Positions 4,957 through 9,584 of a stretch of 9,584 nt of DNA are shown here, piece by piece. This DNA is from Porticoccus sp041592135. Lineage in GTDB: Bacteria; Pseudomonadota; Gammaproteobacteria; Pseudomonadales; Porticoccaceae. The notes below the pieces were generated by a model that worked only from the letters and a program-made list of their open reading frames with translations, was not told where the DNA came from and did not search any database. The DNA lies in assembly GCA_041592135.1 (NCBI GenBank), contig JBFHQR010000092.1; one strand, written 5' to 3'. Each line of letters opens with the position of its first letter. The first letter of the stretch is position 1. Made by a program: the position numbers and the translations under genes.

Positions 4957-7116
4957 ATGCTCTTAGGGCGCGCACTGAAAACAACGCTGACCATTGCCCT
5001 GTTGCTGACGTTGGCGTTGCCGTTGGCGGGACGGTTGTATGCTGCCCCCGCCGATAACCGCTCACCGGCTGAGCGCAACTGGCAGGGTGCGGAATCCTGG
5101 CGGGACATTTTTCCCACCGCCAGTCACCTGGGGGAAAAGGACGCCAGCCTGGGGGTGTGGCCGGTGTTTCGCGGCGCGGCCCCGCTGGGGTACCTGTTCG
5201 AGTCCAGTGACTTCGTGGCCATTCCGGGCTTTTCGGGCGAACCGGTCAACCTGTTGGTGGGGCTGGATGTTCGCGGCCGGTTTAGCGGCGTGAAATTGCT
5301 CAAGCACCATGAACCCATTTTCCTGCACGGTCTCGGCGAGGCGCCGCTGCTGGAATTCATCCGGCAGTATGCGGGACTGTCCGCCACCGACAATATCAAG
5401 GTGGGCCGGCAGCGCGCCGGCGCCAATGCCTACATCGACGGGATTACCAAGGCCACCGCGTCGGTGGTTGCGATCAATGAAACCATTCTGCTGTCGGCAC
5501 TGAAAGTTGCGCGGGAAACCCTGGAGGGATTTGAACCCCACTCGGTGGCGCAGGTGCGCACGGATATTTTCAGCCCCATGAGCTGGGATGAAATGATTGC
5601 CGAAGGGTATATCCGGCGGCTGACCCTGTCCCGGGCCCAGGTGGCCGAGGCGTTTGACGATACCCCGGTAGCCGGCCTCGGCCCGGCCTCGGCCCGTGCG
5701 CGGACAGAGCCCTTTATCGATCTGTATTACACCTACCTCAACGTGCCGACCGTGGGGCTGAATCTGCTGGGGGCCGAAGACTACCAGCGCATGCTGGAAG
5801 AGCTGGGTCCCGGCACCCACGCCGTCGCGGTGCTGTCCAATGGCCTCGCCAGTTTTATCGATGAGGATTTTGTGCCGGGTTCGGTGCCGGATCGGCTGGT
5901 GGTAAAACAGCAGGATCTGCCCATCGAGATCCGCGACATGAATTTCTATGATTACGACGAGGTTCACTCCCCCTACTTCGGCGGGTTCGACAGCAGCAAA
6001 ATCTTCCGCATCAAGGCGCAGTCCGATTTTGACCCCGCCGCGCCCTGGCAGCTGTCGCTGATCGTCAGCCGCAGCAAAGGGCGGCTGTTTGAAACCGTCA
6101 ACCAGCGGTTCTCCTCCGGGTATCACTTGCCGGACAAGTTCTTCTTCTACGACGAGCACGCCGAAGCGACACCCGAGCGCGATGCGCCCTGGCTGGTCAT
6201 CTGGAAAAACCGGCTGTGGGAGGTGGCGATACTGCTGACCAGCCTGGCGATGCTGACGGCCATCTTTGTGTTTCAGCACCGCATCACCCGCTACCCCAAG
6301 TTGTTTCACCGCCTGCGCTGGGGATTCCTGTGGTTCACCCTGGTGTTTATCGGCTGGTACGCCCAGGGGCAGTTATCGGTGGTCAATATTTTTACCATTT
6401 TCCAAGCGATGCTGGGCGGCTTCAGGCTCAGTGATTACCTGATAGATCCGATCCTGTTTATTTTGTGGCTCTATGTGTTTGTCTCACTGTTTGTGCTGGG
6501 GCGGGGGCTGTACTGCGGCTGGCTTTGCCCCTTTGGGGCGCTGCAGGAAATGGCGGCCTGGCTGGCGAAAAAACTGCGCATTCCGCAGCTTAAAATCACC
6601 TTCCGAACCCACACCCGGTTGTGGCGGGCGAAATATGTGGTGCTGATACTGCTGCTGGGCACCTCCCTCTACTCGTTGACCGCGGCGGAAATCCTCTCCG
6701 AGGTGGAGCCGTTCAAAACGGCGATCACCCTGGTGTTTATTCGCTCCTGGCCCTTTGTCCTCTACGCCGTCGCCCTGCTCGTGCTCAGCCTGTTTGTGCA
6801 CAAGGCCTACTGTCGCTACCTGTGCCCCCTCGGGGCGGGGTTGGCAATGTTGGGCTGGCTGCATCGCTTTGAGTGGTTGCAGCGGCGCGCGGAATGCGGC
6901 AGCCCCTGCCAACTGTGCAAACACAAGTGCGAGATCGGTGCCATCACCCCGGCGGGCAAGATCGATTACAACGAGTGTATCCAGTGCCTGGAATGCATCG
7001 TCTACTACCACAACGACGATCTCTGCCCGCCGTTGATCAACGCAAAAAAGCAGCGCCGGCGACAGGTCGGGGATATGCAGCGGATTACCGCGATTGAGCC
7101 GTTCGAAAACGGCTGA
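4957..7116 (+). CDS. NosR/NirI-type membrane flavoprotein with two [4Fe-4S] sites, 719 aa
   Basis: The layout matches NosR/NirI. There is an N-terminal signal or membrane segment (about 5-30), then a large periplasmic FMN-binding domain with the covalent flavin motif DGITKAT (161-167, the last Thr the probable attachment site). Several membrane helices follow between about 420 and 615. Two CxxxCP motifs are present (Cys520/524 in CGWLCP; Cys619/623 in CRYLCP). The C-terminal ferredoxin-like part has Cys647, 651, 654, 658 and Cys674, 677, 680, 690. The length is normal. In denitrifiers NosR passes electrons to nitrous oxide reductase, but no nos or nir gene is near. Here it lies between an alcohol and an aldehyde dehydrogenase, so it may exchange electrons with the quinoprotein system or help its maturation (inference). 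The ATG at 4957 has GGGAG 5 bases upstream; an in-frame TTG at 4822 would run through the terminator. The gene is 153 bases after the dehydrogenase and separately terminated from it. Confidence 0.9.
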   Translation: MLLGRALKTTLTIALLLTLALPLAGRLYAAPADNRSPAERNWQGAESWRDIFPTASHLGEKDASLGVWPVFRGAAPLGYLFESSDFVAIPGFSGEPVNLLVGLDVRGRFSGVKLLKHHEPIFLHGLGEAPLLEFIRQYAGLSATDNIKVGRQRAGANAYIDGITKATASVVAINETILLSALKVARETLEGFEPHSVAQVRTDIFSPMSWDEMIAEGYIRRLTLSRAQVAEAFDDTPVAGLGPASARARTEPFIDLYYTYLNVPTVGLNLLGAEDYQRMLEELGPGTHAVAVLSNGLASFIDEDFVPGSVPDRLVVKQQDLPIEIRDMNFYDYDEVHSPYFGGFDSSKIFRIKAQSDFDPAAPWQLSLIVSRSKGRLFETVNQRFSSGYHLPDKFFFYDEHAEATPERDAPWLVIWKNRLWEVAILLTSLAMLTAIFVFQHRITRYPKLFHRLRWGFLWFTLVFIGWYAQGQLSVVNIFTIFQAMLGGFRLSDYLIDPILFILWLYVFVSLFVLGRGLYCGWLCPFGALQEMAAWLAKKLRIPQLKITFRTHTRLWRAKYVVLILLLGTSLYSLTAAEILSEVEPFKTAITLVFIRSWPFVLYAVALLVLSLFVHKAYCRYLCPLGAGLAMLGWLHRFEWLQRRAECGSPCQLCKHKCEIGAITPAGKIDYNECIQCLECIVYYHNDDLCPPLINAKKQRRRQVGDMQRITAIEPFENG
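7097..7114 (+). terminator. Hairpin overlapping the end of the NosR-like gene
   Basis: AGCCGTT (7097-7103) and AACGGCT (7108-7114) form a perfect 7-bp stem with a 4-base loop that runs into the TGA stop. Only three T residues follow. A second inverted repeat, CCGGCA/TGCCGG, lies at 7129-7144. Together they may end transcription or protect the mRNA 3' end. Confidence 0.4.
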
Positions 7117-7274
7117 TTTGCCCGCTGGCCGGCAACTGTGCCGGGGGGCGGATCGTCAGGAAAGACTCCTACTAAAGGCCGGTTTTCCAGGACCCAAAGT
7201 AGAATATTGAAATGGATTGGCACCACATATTATTGAGCATAAGGGTACATCTATACGTGTATTTAACCGAGAGG

Positions 7275-7290
7275 GTGTGAGTCGTCACAC
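7275..7290. promoter_or_regulatory. Inverted repeat upstream of the aldehyde dehydrogenase gene
   Basis: GTGTGA (7275-7280) and TCACAC (7285-7290) are perfect inverted half-sites with a 4-base spacer, about 93 bases before the ALDH start codon. The size and position suit a regulator-binding site; which regulator is unknown. No convincing promoter elements can be placed beside it. Confidence 0.35.
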
Positions 7291-7382
7291 ACCAGTGTTC
7301 TGTTGACGGAGCCTGCGCCGGAAACCCGAAAAGGCAGCTTCCAAAAACAGGTAGACAAAATATAAGCAGGAAGGAGTTAGTC

Positions 7383-8903
7383 ATGATTTACGCACAACCT
7401 GGAACCGAAGGCGCTGCCGTGTCCTTTAAATCCCGTTATGAAAATTATATCGGTGGTGAATGGGTGGCTCCGAAAGAAGGCCGGTACTTTGAAAATATCA
7501 CCCCGGTAACCGGCAAGCCATTTTGCGAAGTACCTCGTTCATCTGCCGCCGATGTCGAGCTTGCGCTGGATGCCGCCCATGCCGCAAGAGAGGCCTGGGG
7601 CAAGACTTCTGTGACCGAGCGCTCCAACCTGCTGCTGAAAATTGCCGATCGCATCGAGGCGAACATCGACAAGCTGGCCGTCGCCGAAACCTGGGACAAC
7701 GGCAAAGCTGTCCGTGAGACATTGAATGCGGACATCCCGCTGGTGGCGGATCATTTCCGCTACTTTGCCGGCTGTATCCGCGCCCAGGAGGGCAGCGCCG
7801 CCGAACTGGATGAGCACACCGCGACCTACCATTTCCATGAGCCGCTGGGGGTGGTGGGGCAAATTATCCCCTGGAACTTCCCCCTGTTGATGGCGGCCTG
7901 GAAACTGGCGCCGGCACTGGCGGCGGGCAACTGCGTGGTGATGAAGCCGGCCGAACAGACCCCGGCGTCCATTCTGGTGCTGATCGAAACCATTCAGGAT
8001 CTGCTGCCGCCGGGCATTATGAACATCGTCAACGGTTTTGGCGCCGAGGCCGGCCAGGCGCTGGCGACCAATACCCGTATCGCCAAGGTCGCGTTCACCG
8101 GCTCCACGCCGGTGGGTGCCAAGATCATGGAATATGCCGCCAAAAATATTATTCCGTCCACGGTGGAGCTGGGCGGCAAATCCCCCAATATTTATTTTGA
8201 AGATGTCCTGCAGTTCGAAGACAGCTTTATCAGCAAGTGTGTAGAGGGACTGCTGATGGGCTTCTTTAACCAGGGCGAGGTCTGCACCTGTCCGTCACGG
8301 GCGCTGATCCAGGAAAGTATTTACGATGAATTCATCGAGCGCGTCATCGCCCGCGCCGGACAGATCAAGCAGGGCAACCCGCTGGATACCGAGACCATGG
8401 TCGGTGCCCAGGCATCCCAGGAGCAGCTCGATAAGGTTCTCTCGTATATGGATATTGCCCGGGAAGACCGGGCAGAGTTCCTGATCGGCGGACAGCGCAA
8501 TGAACTCGGCGGCGACTTGGCGGGTGGCTACTACGTCCAGCCGACTTTGCTGAAGGGTGACAACTCCATGCGGGTGTTCCGGGAGGAAATCTTCGGCCCA
8601 ACCCTGGGTGTCACCACGTTCAAGGACGAGGCCGAAGCCCTGGCGATTGCCAACGACACCGAGTTCGGTTTGGGGGCAGGGCTCTGGACCCGGGATATCA
8701 ACCGCGCCTACCGGATGGGTCGCGGCATTCAGGCCGGCCGGGTGTGGACCAACTGTTACCACGCCTATCCCGCCCACTCGGCATTTGGCGGTTACAAGAA
8801 ATCCGGTGTCGGTCGGGAAAATCACAAGATGATGCTCAATCACTATCAACAGACCAAAAACCTGTTGATCAGTTACGACACCAATCCGTTGGGCTTCTTC
8901 TAA
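7383..8903 (+). CDS. exaC: NAD-dependent aldehyde dehydrogenase, ExaC/AldB type, 506 aa
   Basis: A complete cytoplasmic aldehyde dehydrogenase that oxidises acetaldehyde and similar aldehydes to acids using NAD(P)+. Visible family motifs, in order: PWNFP (163-167), the cofactor-binding lysine in MKPAE (Lys188), FTGSTPVG (238-245), general base Glu262 in VELGGKS, and the catalytic cysteine in FNQGEVCTCPSR (Cys301, with a second cysteine at 303). EEIFGP follows at 401-406. The EVCTCPSR form and the length fit the ExaC/AldB group, which in pseudomonads works with the quinoprotein ethanol dehydrogenase. The start is well supported: GGAAGGAG lies 6 bases before the ATG. The gene is 266 bases after the NosR-like gene, so it probably has its own promoter. 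It would take the aldehyde made in the periplasm by the dehydrogenase at 3020-4804. The symbol is given by family resemblance and context. Confidence 0.93.
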   Translation: MIYAQPGTEGAAVSFKSRYENYIGGEWVAPKEGRYFENITPVTGKPFCEVPRSSAADVELALDAAHAAREAWGKTSVTERSNLLLKIADRIEANIDKLAVAETWDNGKAVRETLNADIPLVADHFRYFAGCIRAQEGSAAELDEHTATYHFHEPLGVVGQIIPWNFPLLMAAWKLAPALAAGNCVVMKPAEQTPASILVLIETIQDLLPPGIMNIVNGFGAEAGQALATNTRIAKVAFTGSTPVGAKIMEYAAKNIIPSTVELGGKSPNIYFEDVLQFEDSFISKCVEGLLMGFFNQGEVCTCPSRALIQESIYDEFIERVIARAGQIKQGNPLDTETMVGAQASQEQLDKVLSYMDIAREDRAEFLIGGQRNELGGDLAGGYYVQPTLLKGDNSMRVFREEIFGPTLGVTTFKDEAEALAIANDTEFGLGAGLWTRDINRAYRMGRGIQAGRVWTNCYHAYPAHSAFGGYKKSGVGRENHKMMLNHYQQTKNLLISYDTNPLGFF

Positions 8904-9015
8904 GGATCAACCCTGGCGCTGCGGCTGCTTGCGATGGTGCAGGTATGCGTGACCAGCAGGCGTAGCGCGAGGTTACACCACAGACTCTTGGCGAGTTCCC
9001 GGGTAAAGAGGGGCG

Positions 9016-9051
9016 GGGCATTTTCACACATTAGTCGGTGCCGAAATGCCC
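9016..9051. repeat. Inverted repeat in the gap after the aldehyde dehydrogenase
   Basis: GGGCATTT (9016-9023) and AAATGCCC (9044-9051) are perfectly complementary 8-base arms with a 20-base loop. There is no T-tract, so it is not a standard intrinsic terminator. The 266-base gap 8904-9169 contains no gene that I can support; this is its only clear structure. Confidence 0.45.
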
Positions 9052-9169
9052 GGGGAAATTGAGTACAGCCAGGAGCAGGGCAAGTGAATAACCAGGATCA
9101 ACAATTGGCATAGGATGTTTTTTGCGGCCACACACTCCTCAGATAAAGATAACATTGAGGTATTCAACA

Positions 9170-9409
9170 ATGACTGCGCGGATGACATTTTCCAGGCTAC
9201 TGAAAAAAATCAGGATGGCGAAAGGCCTGTCCCAGGAGCATCTCGCCTTTGAGGCCGGCATGTCCATGCGCTCGATCTCATTGCTTGAAGGCAACAAACA
9301 ACAGCCCACCATCACCACCATCGAGAATCTCTCCAGGGCGCTGGGTGTCAGCATGGTCGAATTTATCAAGGAGGTAGAAATCGACCGGGGACCACTGATT
9401 AATTCCTAG
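9170..9409 (+). CDS. XRE-family helix-turn-helix regulator, 79 aa
   Basis: A stand-alone Cro/C1-type DNA-binding protein. Helix 1 is SRLLKKIRMAKG (8-19), helix 2 SQEHLAFEAG (21-30) and the recognition helix SMRSISLLEGNKQQPT (32-47). TITTIENLSRALGVSMVEFI (48-66) is the usual end of the domain, followed by a short charged tail. There is no second domain. The ATG at 9170 is chosen because GAGGT lies 8 bases upstream; an in-frame ATG at 9122 would add residues not typical of the family and has no such site. It lies 266 bases after the aldehyde dehydrogenase gene and is not obviously co-transcribed. It is distinct in sequence from the two XRE proteins at 1065 and 1372. Its target is unknown. Confidence 0.83.
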   Translation: MTARMTFSRLLKKIRMAKGLSQEHLAFEAGMSMRSISLLEGNKQQPTITTIENLSRALGVSMVEFIKEVEIDRGPLINS

Positions 9410-9518
9410 TGTCATAACGCCCTGGCGAGTTAAGCACCGTTTCCCTTTTGTTCTGGACAAGGATTGACGTCATTTCCGGCCTGTTGGCACGGCAGTAGAA
9501 CTACCCTGGATGATCTAT

Positions 9519-9533
9519 GGTCTTAGTGAGACC
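9519..9533. repeat. Short hairpin near the right end
   Basis: GGTCT (9519-9523) and AGACC (9529-9533) form a 5-bp stem with a 5-base loop, 110 bases after the last gene. No T-tract follows. It could be a weak terminator or belong to the next gene beyond the window. Confidence 0.25.
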
Positions 9534-9584
9534 CAATAAATAGATGACGCTAACCTGTGCGGTATTTGAGGCCCTGAGGTAGGC

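Noticed and set aside
5062..6309. Long minus-strand open frame opposite the NosR-like gene
   Set aside because: It is antisense to a gene with clear family motifs; its glutamine/histidine-rich, low-complexity translation is typical of the opposite strand of GC-rich coding DNA.
4957..7116. Calling the protein a nitrous oxide reductase regulator (NosR)
   Set aside because: The architecture matches, but there is no nos gene in the window, so the specific role is not supported.
7216..7235. Sigma-54 promoter starting at TTGGCAC before the aldehyde dehydrogenase
   Set aside because: The -24-like element is present, but no GC of a -12 element occurs at the required 10-base spacing.
1..9584. tRNA, rRNA, CRISPR array or insertion sequence
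   Set aside because: I found no cloverleaf-type gene, no regularly spaced repeats and no transposase reading frame on either strand.

Overview
The window looks like chromosomal DNA of a Gram-negative bacterium, most likely a free-living, probably marine, gammaproteobacterium. The evidence is the periplasmic PQQ alcohol dehydrogenase, a NosR-type membrane flavoprotein, a lipoprotein signal, Shine-Dalgarno sites of the GGAG type and moderately high GC in the long genes. I cannot name the genus from sequence reading alone.

Left part (1-1998): an unrecognised 94-residue gene (41-325) is followed by a visibly more AT-rich stretch. That stretch carries a cysteine-rich lipoprotein gene on the minus strand (560-952), a divergent small XRE-type repressor gene (1065-1265) and a second XRE regulator (1372-1581). 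Two palindromes built on the half-site GTTCA lie between the first two genes and look like the repressor's operators. The whole stretch sits between two exact 37-base direct repeats (419-455 and 1698-1734). The right repeat is the 3' end of an intact minus-strand DUF2892 (YgaP-like) membrane gene (1683-1877). The left repeat is an orphan copy of the same 3' end with its own stop codon. This is the layout expected of an element inserted at the 3' end of a gene, or of a decayed tandem duplication. No recombinase is visible. A DUF502 membrane protein gene (1999-2649) diverges from the DUF2892 gene.

Central and right part (2650-8903): three plus-strand genes appear to form an alcohol-oxidation module. 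First is a periplasmic quinoprotein alcohol dehydrogenase (3020-4804). Its active site carries the extra aspartate (WDFDG) typical of lanthanide-dependent XoxF/PedH enzymes. Then come a strong intrinsic terminator, a NosR/NirI-type protein with an FMN attachment motif, membrane helices and two iron-sulfur clusters (4957-7116), and an ExaC/AldB-type aldehyde dehydrogenase (7383-8903). The likely flow is alcohol to aldehyde in the periplasm, then aldehyde to acid in the cytoplasm. The NosR-like protein may move electrons across or within the membrane; that role is inference. No cytochrome c, PQQ synthesis gene or denitrification gene is present in the window.

Right end (8904-9584): a third small XRE-type regulator (9170-9409) follows a 266-base gap with one long inverted repeat. 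The last 175 bases hold no gene I can support.
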